This document shows positions 17,832 to 27,987 of a DNA stretch of 64,000 nt, piece after piece. Within the stretch, counting starts at the first letter, position 1, and each line of letters begins with the position of its first letter. The stretch comes from Bradyrhizobium sp. (GTDB taxonomy: Bacteria; Pseudomonadota; Alphaproteobacteria; Rhizobiales; Xanthobacteraceae). Under the pieces are notes generated by a model. The model searched no databases and was not told where the DNA came from. It was given only the letters and a program-made list of their open reading frames with translations. The DNA lies in assembly GCF_004799405.1 (NCBI RefSeq), contig NZ_SSMW01000089.1:1-64000 (forward strand), in the 5' to 3' direction. Made by a program: the position numbers and the translations under genes.

Positions 17832-17957
17832 GGCCGACCGGAGTTCGCCGCGAGCGATTGGGTTACCGAGCGCGGTCGAACCGATCGCGCCGGGAAATTG
17901 CTCGCGGCGGGAGCCCCGCGTACAATGGACCTGGCGCAGACGCCTGGAGGAGCGGAC

Positions 17958-19652
17958 TTGACAGAAAAAGCGGATAGCTACGTTTGCGGCGTCGCCGATG
18001 CGCCGCTATTGGGCGACACCATCGGACGCAGCCTCGACCAGGCAGCCCGGCGTTGGGCCGATCGCGAGGCGCTGGTTTCGCCAAGCCACGGCGTCAGATG
18101 GACGTGGAGGGAATTGGCCGAGCGGGTCGATGCGCTGGCCGCCGGTTTTCTCGCGCTCGGCCTTGAACGCGGCGCGCGGATCGGCGTCTGGTCGCTGAAC
18201 CGGCCGGAATGGACGCTGACGCAGTTCGCCGCGGCCAAGGCCGGGCTCATTCTCGTCACCGTCAATCCCGCCTACCGCCTGACCGAGCTTGAATTCGCGC
18301 TCGCCAAGGTCGGCTGTAGCGCGATCGTCACGGCCGCCGCGTTCAAGACCAGCAACTACATGGAGATGCTCAACGCGCTGATGCCTGAACTGGCGAAAGC
18401 GCCGCCGGGCGATCTGCACGCGGCGCGGCTGCCGCAACTGCGTAACGTGATTCAAGTCGGCGGACCCGCCGGTTCCGGCACCATTCCGTTCGCGGAGGTC
18501 GCACGCATGGGCGGCGCGCGTCACCGCGACGCCCTCGCGGCGCTCGCCGGCGATTTGCAATTCGATGACCCCGTCAACATCCAGTTTACCAGCGGCACCA
18601 CCGGCTCGCCGAAAGGCGTCACGCTGACGCATCACAACATCCTCAACAACGGCTATTTCGTCGGACGCGCGATGCGCCTGACCGAGACCGACCGCATCTG
18701 CATTCCGGTTCCGCTCTATCACTGCTTCGGCATGGTGATGGGCAATCTTGCCGCGGTCACATCGGGTGCCGCCATGGTCTATCCCGGCGAAGGATTCGAT
18801 CCCCTGGTGACATTGCAGACCATCGAGCGGGAAAAATGCACGACGCTCTATGGCGTGCCGACGATGTTCATCGCCGAACTCGATCATCCGGAGTTTTCCC
18901 AATTCGACCTGTCGTCGCTGCGAACCGGCATCATGGCCGGCGCGCCATGCCCGATCGAAGTGATGCGGCGCGTCAACGAACAGATGAACATGCGCGAAGT
19001 CACCATCGCCTACGGCATGACCGAAACCAGCCCGGTCAGCTTTCAAAGCGCCACCGACGATCCGCTGGAGCGCCGGGTGTCCACGGTCGGGCGCATCCAT
19101 CCGCATGTCGAGGTCAAGGTCGTCGACCTCGAGGGACGCATCGTGCCCCGCGGCGAACGCGGTGAATTGTGCACCCGCGGCTACAGCGTCATGCTGGGCT
19201 ACTGGGACGAGCCCGAAAAGACCGCCGACGTGCTCGATGCCAACGGATGGATGCACACCGGCGATATCGCGGTGATCGACGCGCAGGGCTATTGCAACAT
19301 CGTCGGCCGCATCAAGGATCTGGTGATCCGCGGCGGCGAAAACCTCTATCCGCGTGAGATCGAGGAATTTCTCTATCGCCATCCGAAGATCCAGGACGTG
19401 CAGATCTTCGGCGTCGCCGACGACCGCTACGGCGAGGAACTCTGCGCATGGATCAGGACGCGATCCGGCGAGAGCCTGACCGCCGACGAGATCCGCGCCT
19501 TCTGTCAGGGCCAGATCGCGCACAACAAGATCCCCCGCTATGTCGAATTCGTCGACGAGTTTCCGATGACCGTCACCGGCAAGATCCAGAAATTCGTGAT
19601 GCGCGAGGCGGTCGAACAGCGGCTGGGATTGAAGGCGGCGAAGACCGCGTGA
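17958..19652 (+). CDS. AMP-binding acyl-CoA synthetase (fatty-acid--CoA ligase)
   Basis: 564 aa. Activates a carboxylic acid to its CoA thioester via an acyl-adenylate. Signatures: P-loop [10 protein letters not shown] at 211-220, [45 protein letters not shown], and the catalytic Lys in TVTGKIQKF near the end. It looks like a medium- or long-chain FadD-related enzyme. I choose the TTG at 17958 because GGAGGAG lies just upstream and the conserved protein begins [10 protein letters not shown]; an ATG at 17925 is the alternative. The upstream frame runs through a repeat. Confidence 0.88.
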   Translation: MTEKADSYVCGVADAPLLGDTIGRSLDQAARRWADREALVSPSHGVRWTWRELAERVDALAAGFLALGLERGARIGVWSLNRPEWTLTQFAAAKAGLILVTVNPAYRLTELEFALAKVGCSAIVTAAAFKTSNYMEMLNALMPELAKAPPGDLHAARLPQLRNVIQVGGPAGSGTIPFAEVARMGGARHRDALAALAGDLQFDDPVNIQFTSGTTGSPKGVTLTHHNILNNGYFVGRAMRLTETDRICIPVPLYHCFGMVMGNLAAVTSGAAMVYPGEGFDPLVTLQTIEREKCTTLYGVPTMFIAELDHPEFSQFDLSSLRTGIMAGAPCPIEVMRRVNEQMNMREVTIAYGMTETSPVSFQSATDDPLERRVSTVGRIHPHVEVKVVDLEGRIVPRGERGELCTRGYSVMLGYWDEPEKTADVLDANGWMHTGDIAVIDAQGYCNIVGRIKDLVIRGGENLYPREIEEFLYRHPKIQDVQIFGVADDRYGEELCAWIRTRSGESLTADEIRAFCQGQIAHNKIPRYVEFVDEFPMTVTGKIQKFVMREAVEQRLGLKAAKTA

Positions 19653-19669
19653 AGGGAGCGCTCCGATCA

Positions 19670-19790
19670 CCTCGCCCCGCTTGCGGGGAGAGGTCGGCGC
19701 GCAGCGCCGGGTGAGGGGGACTCTCAACGAACTCGCTTGCGGAAGCAGTCCCTCACCCCAACCCTCTCCCCGCAAGCGCGGGGCGAGGGA
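19670..19790. repeat. Long inverted repeat, CCTCGCCCCGC...GCGGGGCGAGG
   Basis: The left arm (about 19670-19721: CCTCGCCCCGCTTGCGGGGAG, then GGTGAGGGGGACT) is mirrored by the right arm (about 19748-19790: AGTCCCTCACCCC, then CTCTCCCCGCAAGCG). Together they can form a hairpin with arms of about 45 bp. It lies directly after the acyl-CoA synthetase and could end its transcript. Confidence 0.7.
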
Positions 19791-19828
19791 GAAGACGCGC
19801 TTTCTCGTTCTCGCGGCGCGATTCGCCC

Positions 19829-20270
19829 GAGGTTTGCTTAGGAAGTTTCACGCCCCAGAATCAGAGGGCGCGGGGAATGCCGGATGCGCGCTGCATCCGC
19901 GGTCTCGCGTGCAAAAAGCAGAAGGAAACGCACACGAGCATACAGGGCAGCGGAGGCGATCCGACATTCCCTGCGCAATGGCTTTACGGCTTACTTCGTG
20001 CTCTCCCCGGCGATCGGGCTTGTTTGACACCGTCGCCCTTGGATATGGCACGTCCGCACCCGGTCGGGCCGAGATGCCTCCGAAAGACTTGACGCCAACC
20101 ATTGAGGCGTCAGGACCACACGACTTCACCGTACGCAACAGCACCGTTCGCCAGCGCGAAGTTTGATCGCTCACAGGCTCTTGCGACCCGCCCTGCCATC
20201 ACGTTTCCCGCCTGACGCTGCCGCGTCCACCGCATCCCCGCCCACGTTCATGACGATCATGATACGCCCC
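19829..20270. repeat. Large structured intergenic repeat (~440 bp) of Bradyrhizobium type
   Basis: No convincing gene. The stretch has several stems: GGATGC/GCATCC (19882-19898), CTCGCGTGC/GCACACGAG (19904-19938, one mismatch) and GACGCC/GGCGTC (20091-20111). I recognise blocks such as GCAATGGCTTTACGGCTTACT and CAGGACCACACGACTTCACC as recurring between genes in Bradyrhizobium, where short frames in them are often annotated as hypothetical proteins. The exact borders are approximate. The 200 bp from 20271 to 20469 show nothing recognisable. Confidence 0.5.
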
Positions 20271-20469
20271 TCCTGAGAGGGCCGGGATGGGAAGGGATAT
20301 GGTCGCGAATCGGGCCGGATGAAAGGGAAACATTCCGAAAATCGTAACATTTTTGGGAAGGCATAATTCGTCCTGCGAACGCCTGCGCGCCGGACAGGGC
20401 GATCGCGTTAAATGCATTGGAGAATCCAGCTTTTCGGCGCAACCCTCTCCGGCCATCAGCCTTCCCACC

Positions 20470-21417
20470 TTACTGAGCACCGCCTCCCTCAAGCGGCGAC
20501 GGCTCGTGCTTGAGAGCCTTAGGCGGCAGCTTGCGGGCGGGCAAATCGTAATTGTGCGGATTAAAAGTATCGGCCTCGTGAGCTCGAATGTCGGCGTGGC
20601 TGACAAGCTCGCTATATGCGTCGGCAAGTTTTGCCCGGTCATCCGATGTCCATCGACGGCAACGATCCAGTTCGTCGATCCATGGAATGTTGTGAACCAG
20701 GTACTCCCTCATGGGCGAAGCCCAATTCAGGCCAAGTATCCGTTCCGCGGTCCAGGGGAACATCGCGGCGTTGATGCCCTTGATTTGGATGAAATAACTC
20801 ATCATTCGCTCATAAATAAACACGATCAGAAAGACCGGGGTTGGAGAGCGATATGGCAATTTGCAAAACACTTTGCGGGCCAGAACCGCATCGCTTTGGA
20901 CAAGCTCGAAAATGGGCAATACGATTTCCCTGCTCCAGCGTTCCCAAAAACTCGGACTGGCACACCAAAAATTGCAAAGGATTGCTTGTTGGTTGGTTTG
21001 ACGACCTAATTCGGAAGGCAAATCAAATCCAATTGCGCGACAAACACGCCGCGTCAGATCCTCAAACTCGGGATGGTTGATAACCCCTCGCTCTATGCTG
21101 TTGTAATGGGTGTAGGGGACAAACGGCCTGCCATCAAAGCAATAGACATCGTGCCCGGGATTTTGTTTTACCCAGTCTTTCACCTCGCACGAAGTGAGGC
21201 CGGTCTTCGAGAAAAACTTTGGGGAAAAAAGACCGGTAAGATCATGTCTTTCAAAAAGACGGGACTGCAGGATGTGATGGTGAAGCGCGAGTTCCCTCAA
21301 TTCGGGAGCGGGGTTGCCAAGCCAGTCGAGAACCATGAAACCGGGATCAAGATACTCGCGGACAGCCCTGCCGAAGAGGGGTTGATAGATGCCAATCGAA
21401 ACATTCAATTCAGACAC
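20470..21417 (-). CDS. Hypothetical protein of unknown function, AT-richer than neighbours
   Basis: 315 aa, GTG start. I do not recognise a named family. The protein is rich in aromatic residues and His (ELALHHHILQSRLFERHDL, NPGHDVYCFDGRPFVPYTHY, GINAAMFPWTAERILGLNWA), with no signal peptide and no clear membrane helix. The NPG-DVY block is reminiscent of uncharacterised proteins from surface-polysaccharide clusters, but that is weak. By eye GC is near 50% while neighbours are clearly higher, and the gene is flanked by repeats, both consistent with horizontal acquisition. The last ten residues (PSPLEGGGAQ) look like read-in to repeat DNA. Confidence 0.6.
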   Translation of the reverse strand: MSELNVSIGIYQPLFGRAVREYLDPGFMVLDWLGNPAPELRELALHHHILQSRLFERHDLTGLFSPKFFSKTGLTSCEVKDWVKQNPGHDVYCFDGRPFVPYTHYNSIERGVINHPEFEDLTRRVCRAIGFDLPSELGRQTNQQAILCNFWCASPSFWERWSREIVLPIFELVQSDAVLARKVFCKLPYRSPTPVFLIVFIYERMMSYFIQIKGINAAMFPWTAERILGLNWASPMREYLVHNIPWIDELDRCRRWTSDDRAKLADAYSELVSHADIRAHEADTFNPHNYDLPARKLPPKALKHEPSPLEGGGAQ

Positions 21418-21615
21418 CTTGGGATTCCCGCGCGGACACGGCGCTGTAAACGAACCCGATCGACGGCGTTGATCGGATACCTGATTTTATTGCGAGGAAC
21501 AACTCCTCCGGAACGAACCATTAAGATGCGAAAGCCGCAACTGAAGGGTTCCCACAAGGGCAGAGCGAGCCACAGAGATTTGCCGAAGATTCACGACGTC
21601 ATGCAAAACTCCGCC

Positions 21616-22617
21616 TCAAACCGGCAACCCGCCCTTCTCCGCCAACTCCCTCAACGACACCTGCGGCCGCGCGCCGATGTGCTGGATGATTTCGGCTGCG
21701 GCCAATGCACCGAGCCGGCCGGCGGCCTCGAAGCCGGCGCCGCGCACCAGGCCGAACAGAAATCCGGCGGCGAACAGATCGCCGGCGCCGGTGGTGTCGA
21801 CGATTGTGTCGACCGGAAAGGCCGGCACCGCGATGACGCCGTCGTTCGACGCCACCACGCAGCCCTTTTCGCTGCGGGTGACGACCCCAAGCCTGATGTC
21901 GCGGCGCAATTGCTTCAGCGCGGTGTCGAAATCCGCAGTCTGGTACAGCGAATGCAACTCGGCTTCATTGGCGAAGATCAGGTCGACCGTGCCCTTGCGC
22001 ATCAGGTCGAGAAACTCGTCGCGATAGCGATCGACGCAAAACGCATCCGACAGCGTCAGCGCCACCTGACGCCCGGACGCATGCGCGATCGTCGATGCCT
22101 TCACAAAGGCCTGCTTCGCGCTGTCGGGATCCCAGAGATAGCCTTCGAGATAAACAAACGCGGAGGCCGCGACCTGCGCGGCGTCGATATCATCAGGCGT
22201 CAATTCCTGCGCAGCGCCCAGATAAGTGTTCATGGTGCGCTCGCCGTCCGGCGTCACCAGGATGTAGGAGCAGCCGGTGGCCGGACCGCCGGATGCGGGT
22301 TTGGTCTCGAACGCGACCTGCGCGGCGCGAATGTCGTGCGTGTACAAACGTCCGATCTGGTCGTCCTTGACCTTGCCGACATAAGCGGCTCGCGCGCCCA
22401 GGTTGGCGATTCCGACAATGGTGTTGGCCGCCGAGCCGCCGGACATCTCCACCGCCGGGCCCATATCCCGATAGATCGACTCGGCGCGGGCCTCGTCGAT
22501 CAGCATCATGCCGCCCTTGGTCATGCCATGAAGGCTGAGAAAGCGTTCATCGGTCTGCACCAGCACGTCGAAAATCGCATTGCCGATCCCGAGAACGTCG
22601 TATTTGGCCTCAGCCAT
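21616..22617 (-). CDS. PfkB family carbohydrate kinase, adenosine kinase-like
   Basis: 333 aa. Ribokinase-fold kinase: GGSAANTIVGIANLG (60-74) is PfkB signature 1, and DTTGAGDLFAAGF (274-286) is signature 2 with the catalytic Asp280. The N-terminus KYDVLGIGNAIFDVLV and the spacing match bacterial adenosine kinases, which phosphorylate adenosine to AMP; a sugar kinase role is not excluded. ATG 22617 is chosen because the family starts here. The frame continues upstream into murJ only by chance. Divergent from murJ with about 90 bp between the starts. Confidence 0.87.
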   Translation of the reverse strand: MAEAKYDVLGIGNAIFDVLVQTDERFLSLHGMTKGGMMLIDEARAESIYRDMGPAVEMSGGSAANTIVGIANLGARAAYVGKVKDDQIGRLYTHDIRAAQVAFETKPASGGPATGCSYILVTPDGERTMNTYLGAAQELTPDDIDAAQVAASAFVYLEGYLWDPDSAKQAFVKASTIAHASGRQVALTLSDAFCVDRYRDEFLDLMRKGTVDLIFANEAELHSLYQTADFDTALKQLRRDIRLGVVTRSEKGCVVASNDGVIAVPAFPVDTIVDTTGAGDLFAAGFLFGLVRGAGFEAAGRLGALAAAEIIQHIGARPQVSLRELAEKGGLPV

Positions 22618-22707
22618 CGAGATTATCCCGTTGCAAAAATTCCCGTGAAGGTGCCGCGACCTATCACGTTCATCCCCAGGCCAGCAAGCGCTGCTATAGA
22701 TGGTGCC

Positions 22708-24261
22708 ATGATCCGCCCGATTCTCACCGTGTCGACGGGAACGCTGGCCTCGCGGCTGCTGGGCTTTGCGCGCGACGCCATGATTGCGGCGCTGCTTGGC
22801 GCGGGGCCGGTGGCCGATGCGTTCCTGGTGGCGTTTCAACTGGTCAATGTGGTGCGGCGGCTAACAACCGAAGGCGCGCTCAATGCCGCGCTGGTGCCGG
22901 CCTATCTTCAGGCGCGCGAGATCGACGGCGCTGCTGCCGCCGCGCTCGCGGGCCGGGTGCTCGGCACTGTCAGCGCGGCACTGGTCGTGGCCGCGGCGAT
23001 CCTCGGCCTCGCGATGCCGCTGGTGATCCCGGCGCTAGCGCCGGGCTTCATCGGGCATGACACAATGCAACTGGCCGTCGATGATTCGAGGCTAATGCTG
23101 CCTTATCTGGCTTTCGCGGGGCCCGTGGCCGTCATGATGGGCGTGCTGAACGCGGAGAATCGTTTCGCGCTGACGGCGTTCGCGCCGGTGTTGTTCAACA
23201 TCGCCCTGATCGCCGTGATGCTGGCGCTGCTGGTCTGGCGGCAGGATGCATCGATCGCCGCGTCGGTGACGGCAGCGGCCGTCGGCATCGCCGGGCTGCT
23301 GCAACTGCTGATCCTGGTATTGCCGGGCGGCAGCCTTGCGACGCCGCCGCAAATTGCCTTCGATGCCGAGATGCGCGGGTTCTTCCGCAAGGCGATCCCC
23401 GGCATGGTCGCCAATTGCGGTCCGCAATTGCTGATCGTCGCCGGCGCCATCATCGCCTCGTTGTCGCCCGCCTCGGTGTCGTGGCTGTATTTTGCCAACC
23501 GCCTGGTGGAATTGCCGCTCGGCATCGTCGGCGTCGCCATGGGCACGGTGCTGGTGCCGGAACTGACGCGGGCGCTGCGTGGCGACGACCGCGGTGCGAT
23601 GATGCGCGCGGAATCCCGCGGTCTCGAACTCGCGGTCGGACTGGCGTTACCGGCAACGCTGGGACTGATGGTGCTGAGCGAGCCGGTGGTGCGCATGCTG
23701 TTCGAACACGGCGTGTTCACCGCCGCCGACACCCAGGCGACCGCGCATGCGCTGGTGTGGCTTTCGCTCGGCCTGCCCGCCCATGTGCTGGTCAAGGCGC
23801 TGTCGCCGGCCTTCTTTGCCCGCGGCGATACCACGACGCCGCTGTCGGCGACGCTCAAGGGATTTGCGGTCGCGATCGTCTCGGCGGTGGTGTTCGGCCG
23901 CTTGTTCGGCACCGCCGGCATCGCCGCCAGCATCGCCTTGGGAGCATGGAGCGGCGCGATCGCGTTGATGCGCCGGGGTGCCATGAGCTTCGGATTTTCA
24001 ATCGATGCCGACGCGCGGCGGAGACTGCCGCGGATCGTGATCGCAGCCGTCCTGATGGGCGGATTGCTGTGGCTGACGGAAGCGTTGGCGCTGTCATCGG
24101 CGGCGGATGCGCACCGCCTCGTCCAGGCCGCCGTTCTCGGCCTTGTCATTGTCGGCGGAATCGCGATTTACGGGCTGCTGCTGACCCTGTTCGGCGTCGT
24201 CAACTGGGCTGATTCGATTGCCGCCATCCGGCAAACACCGCCCGGCGACTTGCGCCGCTAG
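22708..24261 (+). CDS. murJ: Lipid II flippase MurJ (MviN)
   Basis: 517 aa integral membrane protein with about 14 hydrophobic segments of the MOP superfamily. It starts [23 protein letters not shown], followed by [34 protein letters not shown], the most conserved MurJ region. It moves lipid II across the inner membrane for peptidoglycan assembly. The open frame extends far upstream through non-coding DNA and the antisense strand of the kinase gene, but homology begins at ATG 22708. trpS starts 79 bp downstream and is probably co-transcribed. Confidence 0.93.
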   Translation: MIRPILTVSTGTLASRLLGFARDAMIAALLGAGPVADAFLVAFQLVNVVRRLTTEGALNAALVPAYLQAREIDGAAAAALAGRVLGTVSAALVVAAAILGLAMPLVIPALAPGFIGHDTMQLAVDDSRLMLPYLAFAGPVAVMMGVLNAENRFALTAFAPVLFNIALIAVMLALLVWRQDASIAASVTAAAVGIAGLLQLLILVLPGGSLATPPQIAFDAEMRGFFRKAIPGMVANCGPQLLIVAGAIIASLSPASVSWLYFANRLVELPLGIVGVAMGTVLVPELTRALRGDDRGAMMRAESRGLELAVGLALPATLGLMVLSEPVVRMLFEHGVFTAADTQATAHALVWLSLGLPAHVLVKALSPAFFARGDTTTPLSATLKGFAVAIVSAVVFGRLFGTAGIAASIALGAWSGAIALMRRGAMSFGFSIDADARRRLPRIVIAAVLMGGLLWLTEALALSSAADAHRLVQAAVLGLVIVGGIAIYGLLLTLFGVVNWADSIAAIRQTPPGDLRR

Positions 24262-24340
24262 GTCTCGCGTGGCAATGGACGGCGCGCGGCGCCTGTCGGC
24301 AATGGACGGCGCAGAAAGCGCATGCACGGGAACAACTTCC

Positions 24341-25393
24341 ATGGGGTTCATACAGCGGGTTTTTTCGGGGGTCCAGCCGACCGGCAATCTGCATCTCGGC
24401 AACTACCTCGGCGCGATCGTCAACTTCGTGAAGCTGCAGGAAACCCACAACTGCCTCTATTGCGTGGTCGACATGCACGCGCTGACCCAACCGGTATCGG
24501 TCTGGGGCGGCCCGGCGGAGCTTGCGCGCAACACCAGGGAAGTGACCGCCGCCTTCATCGCCTCGGGCATCGATCCGAACAAGCACATCGTGTTCAACCA
24601 GAGCCAGGTATCCGGGCATGCGGAGCTGGCCTGGATCTTCAACTGCGTGGCGCGGGTCGGCTGGCTCAACCGCATGACGCAGTTCAAGGAAAAGGCCGGC
24701 AAGGACCGCGAGAACGCTTCCGTGGGACTCTACGATTATCCGGTGCTGATGGCGGCCGATATCCTGGTCTATCGCGCCACCCATGTGCCGGTCGGCGAGG
24801 ACCAGAAGCAGCACCTCGAACTGTCGCGCGATATCGCGCAGAAATTCAACAATGATTTCGGCGACTCGATCCGCGAGCACGGCTTTGCCGACGGATTGTT
24901 CTTTCCGCAACCCGAGCCGCTGATCACGGGGCCCGCGACGCGGGTGATGAGCTTGCGCGACGGCACCAAGAAGATGTCGAAGTCCGACACCTCGGACAAT
25001 TCGCGGATCAATCTCACCGACGATGCCGACACCATCGCGCAGAAGATCCGCAAGGCCAAGACCGATCCCGAGCCGTTGCCGTCGGAGGAAAAGGGCCTCG
25101 AGACGCGTCCCGAGGCCGACAATCTGGTCGGGATTTATGCCGCCCTGTCGGGCCGCAGGAAATCCGACGTGCTGCGCGAATTCGGCGGCGGGCAATTCTC
25201 GAGCTTCAAGAATTCGCTGGTCGAACTTTGCGTTACCAAGCTGTCGCCGATCGCCGCCGAAATGAAGCGGCTGGTCGCCGATCCCGGTCATGTCGACCGG
25301 ATCCTGGTCGACGGCGCCGATCGCGCCCGCGCCATCGCCGTCGAAACCATGAATGCGACAAGGGACATCCTCGGTTTCGTCCACAAGCGCTGA
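24341..25393 (+). CDS. trpS: Tryptophanyl-tRNA synthetase
   Basis: 350 aa class I aminoacyl-tRNA synthetase. It charges tRNA-Trp in the cytoplasm. The HIGH-equivalent is HLGN at 18-21 ([18 protein letters not shown]) and the KMSKS loop is at 211-215. [33 protein letters not shown] is typical of bacterial TrpRS. ATG 24341 is chosen from family alignment; the frame extends upstream but the protein does not. Confidence 0.95.
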   Translation: MGFIQRVFSGVQPTGNLHLGNYLGAIVNFVKLQETHNCLYCVVDMHALTQPVSVWGGPAELARNTREVTAAFIASGIDPNKHIVFNQSQVSGHAELAWIFNCVARVGWLNRMTQFKEKAGKDRENASVGLYDYPVLMAADILVYRATHVPVGEDQKQHLELSRDIAQKFNNDFGDSIREHGFADGLFFPQPEPLITGPATRVMSLRDGTKKMSKSDTSDNSRINLTDDADTIAQKIRKAKTDPEPLPSEEKGLETRPEADNLVGIYAALSGRRKSDVLREFGGGQFSSFKNSLVELCVTKLSPIAAEMKRLVADPGHVDRILVDGADRARAIAVETMNATRDILGFVHKR

Positions 25394-25500
25394 CTTTCCT
25401 GATCGATCACGAAATCGACGGCGCGTCCTTCAACGCCGCTTGTCGGGGATGGCCGGGCCGTGGCAGCATGCGCCGGTTTGGCGCAAGCCACGGGACATGC

Positions 25501-25995
25501 ATGACCACCCAGCGACAAAGCTACGAGACGGGTCACAAGCCAAAATGTCTGGTCATCGTTGACGACACCGCGGAATGGGACCGCGCGGTCTACTACGCCA
25601 GCCGCTGGGCGGTCCGGGCCGGCGGCGGCGTGGTGATGCTGCGCATCATCGAGACCGAGGACCAGAACCAGCAGTGGCTCGGGGTCGCCGACATCATGCG
25701 CGCCGAGGCGCACGAGGCTGCCGACGCCGCGCTCGATCGTGCGTCCGGCCGCGCCAATGGCATCGCCGCGATCACCCCTGAACGGGTGATCCGCGAGGGC
25801 GATCCGATCGAGCAGATTCTCGACGTGATCGACAAGGACGTCGATATCGCGATGCTGGTGCTGGCCGCCAATCCCGGCCCGGAAGGTCCGGGCCCGATCA
25901 TCACCACGATGGCGGACGCGGTCGGTACGTTCCCGATCCCCGTCACCATTATATCCGGTGATTTGAGCGACCGGGATATCGACGCGCTGTCGTAG
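25501..25995 (+). CDS. Universal stress protein family protein
   Basis: 164 aa single UspA-like domain. CLVIVDDTAEWDRAVYYASRWAVRAGGGVVMLRII is the first strand-helix with the family Asp. The usual G-2x-G-9x-G ATP motif is not clear: the C-terminal part reads MLVLAANPGPEGPGPIITTMADAVGTFPIPVTII. ATG 25501 begins the recognisable protein. It lies about 110 bp downstream of trpS in the same direction. Role unknown, possibly a general stress response. Confidence 0.82.
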   Translation: MTTQRQSYETGHKPKCLVIVDDTAEWDRAVYYASRWAVRAGGGVVMLRIIETEDQNQQWLGVADIMRAEAHEAADAALDRASGRANGIAAITPERVIREGDPIEQILDVIDKDVDIAMLVLAANPGPEGPGPIITTMADAVGTFPIPVTIISGDLSDRDIDALS

Positions 25996-26100
25996 GAACC
26001 GGCGTCGGAGCTAAACCCGCCCCTTGACCGTGCGTTTGCCGTCGCCATCTGCTAAGGAAGCCAACGCGCCGGCCTTGAACCGGCGACGCCGGAGAAAGCC

Positions 26101-26670
26101 ATGTTCATCCAGACCGAAGCCACTCCCAATCCCGCCACCCTGAAATTCATTCCCGGCCGCGCCGTGCTCGACAGCGGCACCATGGAATTCGTCAACGCCG
26201 AGGCTGCCGCGCGTTCGCCGCTCGCCGCAAGACTGTTCGGCGTGCCCGGCGTCACCAGCGTGTTTTACGGCTCCGACTTCGTCACCGTGACCAAGGACGA
26301 CAGCGACTGGCAGCATCTCAAGCCGGCAATCCTCGGCGCCATCATGGAGCATTACATGTCCGGCGCGCCGCTGCTGGCCGATGGCAGCGCCGCGAGTGAC
26401 GAGGCTTCCGACGAGGAGGATGAGTTCTTCAACGAGGCCGACGCCGAGACGGTCGCGACCATCAAGGACCTGATCGAGACCAGGGTACGCCCGGCAGTCG
26501 CCAGCGACGGCGGCGACATCACGTTCCGCGGCTTCAGGGACGGGATCGTTTATCTCAACATGAAGGGCTCTTGCGCCGGCTGCCCGTCGTCGACCGCGAC
26601 ACTGCAGCACGGCATCCAGAACCTGCTGAAGCATTTCGTGCCCGACGTGGTCGAAGTCCGGCCGATGTGA
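26101..26670 (+). CDS. NifU family (Nfu-type) iron-sulfur scaffold/carrier protein
   Basis: 189 aa. The N-terminal Nfu_N domain (1-87) starts MFIQTEATPNPATLKFIPGR. An acidic linker (SDEASDEEDEFFNEAD) leads to the C-terminal NifU domain (about 110-185) with RPAVASDGGDITF and the cluster-binding pair Cys158-x-x-Cys161 (GSCAGCPSS). Such proteins carry [4Fe-4S] clusters to target apoproteins; MiaB, encoded downstream in this window, is a known client type. The ATG follows GGAGAAAGCC. Confidence 0.92.
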   Translation: MFIQTEATPNPATLKFIPGRAVLDSGTMEFVNAEAAARSPLAARLFGVPGVTSVFYGSDFVTVTKDDSDWQHLKPAILGAIMEHYMSGAPLLADGSAASDEASDEEDEFFNEADAETVATIKDLIETRVRPAVASDGGDITFRGFRDGIVYLNMKGSCAGCPSSTATLQHGIQNLLKHFVPDVVEVRPM

Positions 26671-26684
26671 TCGGACTCGGTCCA

Positions 26685-26706
26685 CCTCTCCCGCTTGCGG
26701 GGGAGG
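26685..26706. repeat. Short GC-rich hairpin after the nfu gene
   Basis: CCTCtcCCGC and GGgGGAGG flank TTGC, 15 bp after the stop. It resembles CTCCCC/GGGGAG repeats elsewhere in the window and may act as a weak transcript end. Confidence 0.4.
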
Positions 26707-26759
26707 GAGCTCACCACGAAATGTGACGTAACGTTTCCGGGTCTGCTATACCTCGGCCC

Positions 26760-27458
26760 ATGCTGATCCTCGCCATCGACACCGCGCTGGATGCCTGCGC
26801 CGCTGCCGTGCTCGACGCCGGCGCCGGCCAGCTGATTGCGCAGGAATCGCAACCGATGAAGCGCGGCCATGCCGAGGCGTTGATGCCGCTGATCGCGCGC
26901 GTCATCAAGGCATCCGGTATCGCGTTCGCTTCACTGGACCGCGTGGCGGTGACCACCGGTCCCGGCAGCTTTACCGGGCTGCGCGTCGGATTGTCCGCCG
27001 CGCGCGGCATCGGCCTCGCCGCCAACAAGCCGGTGGTCGGGGTGACCACGCTGACCGCCTACGCAGCACCCGTCGTCAGCCAGAACAGCGAACAACCGGT
27101 GATCTCCGCCATCGATGCGCGGCATGACCAGGTGTATTATCAGGTGGTCAGCGGCAATGGCGGTTCGTTGATCCGGCCCCGCGTCGCGCCGATCGAGGAA
27201 GCACTTGGCGCATCGCGGTTCGGCGCGCCCTGGCTGGTCGGCAATGCCGCGAAAATTCTCGCCGACCGCTGGCCGGCGCACGCCGCCCCGCCGTTCAAGG
27301 TAGACATGCTGCCGGCCCCGGATATTACCTGGGTAGCCTGGCTGGGGGCCGCGGTCAGTCCCAACACCGCGCCGGCCCGGCCCTATTACCTGCGCGCGCC
27401 CGACGCCAAACCTCAGAAGGACATGCTGCAAAATCCTCCGCAGCCTTCGGCGTCATGA
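26760..27458 (+). CDS. tsaB: tRNA threonylcarbamoyladenosine biosynthesis protein TsaB
   Basis: 232 aa ASKHA-fold protein. It starts MLILAIDTALDACAAAVLD and contains VAVTTGPGSFTGLRVGLSAARGIGLA, the defining TsaB block. TsaB supports TsaD in forming t6A37 on ANN-decoding tRNAs. TsaB lacks the metal-binding His pair of TsaD, as here. It overlaps rimI by four bases (ATGA at 27455), so the two are translationally coupled. Confidence 0.93.
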   Translation: MLILAIDTALDACAAAVLDAGAGQLIAQESQPMKRGHAEALMPLIARVIKASGIAFASLDRVAVTTGPGSFTGLRVGLSAARGIGLAANKPVVGVTTLTAYAAPVVSQNSEQPVISAIDARHDQVYYQVVSGNGGSLIRPRVAPIEEALGASRFGAPWLVGNAAKILADRWPAHAAPPFKVDMLPAPDITWVAWLGAAVSPNTAPARPYYLRAPDAKPQKDMLQNPPQPSAS

Positions 27459-27940
27459 CCGCGTGGTTTTCCAGCCTGTGGAGCGGCGGTCCGGTGGTGA
27501 TCGAGCCCGCCACGCTGCGCGATGCGTCGGTATTGGCCCAAATCCACGGCGCATCGTTTCACCGCGGATGGGGCGAAGGCGAATTCGAGGCCATGCTGAC
27601 CGAGCGCAATACGCTGGTGCATCGCCTGAAATCGGGCAGAAAAGTCATTGGGTTTGCGGTGTCGCGCATGGCGGCGGACGAGGCCGAAATATTGTCGATC
27701 GCGATTGCGGCGAACTATCGCGGACGCGGCCTGTCGCGCAACCTGCTGCTGACCCATCTCGGCCATCTCGCCGGCCGGGGCATACGCACGGTGTTCCTCG
27801 AGGTCGAGGAAAACAATCAGGCGGCGCGGCGGCTATATGACGGTGCCGGATTTGCCGTGACGGGGCGCCGCGAACGCTATTACCGGCAGCCCGGCGGGGA
27901 ACAATTGAACGCCGTCTTGATGCGCCGCGACTTGTCGTAA
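27455..27940 (+). CDS. rimI: Ribosomal protein S18-alanine N-acetyltransferase RimI-like
   Basis: 161 aa GNAT domain. EAEILSIAIAANYRGRGLSRNLL is motif A with RGRGLS for acetyl-CoA, and VFLEVEENNQAARRLYDGAGFAVTGRRERYY is the RimI-type C-terminal half. The tsaB-rimI adjacency is widely conserved and supports the name; the true substrate in this organism is untested. The ATGA overlap with tsaB indicates coupling. Confidence 0.88.
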   Translation: MTAWFSSLWSGGPVVIEPATLRDASVLAQIHGASFHRGWGEGEFEAMLTERNTLVHRLKSGRKVIGFAVSRMAADEAEILSIAIAANYRGRGLSRNLLLTHLGHLAGRGIRTVFLEVEENNQAARRLYDGAGFAVTGRRERYYRQPGGEQLNAVLMRRDLS

Positions 27941-27987
27941 CGCGCGCGCGGTGGCAGAACAGGCGTCATTATCCGGACCAAACCGCC

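Noticed and set aside
19848..20174. Small open frames in the structured repeat (one reads HEVSRKAIAQGMSDRL)
   Set aside because: These peptides occur widely as mispredictions of the same repeat; no ribosome site, and the conserved features are stems rather than codons.
21073..22707. Open extension upstream of murJ reading through the orphan and PfkB genes
   Set aside because: MurJ homology begins at 22708 and the extension is antisense to the PfkB kinase gene.
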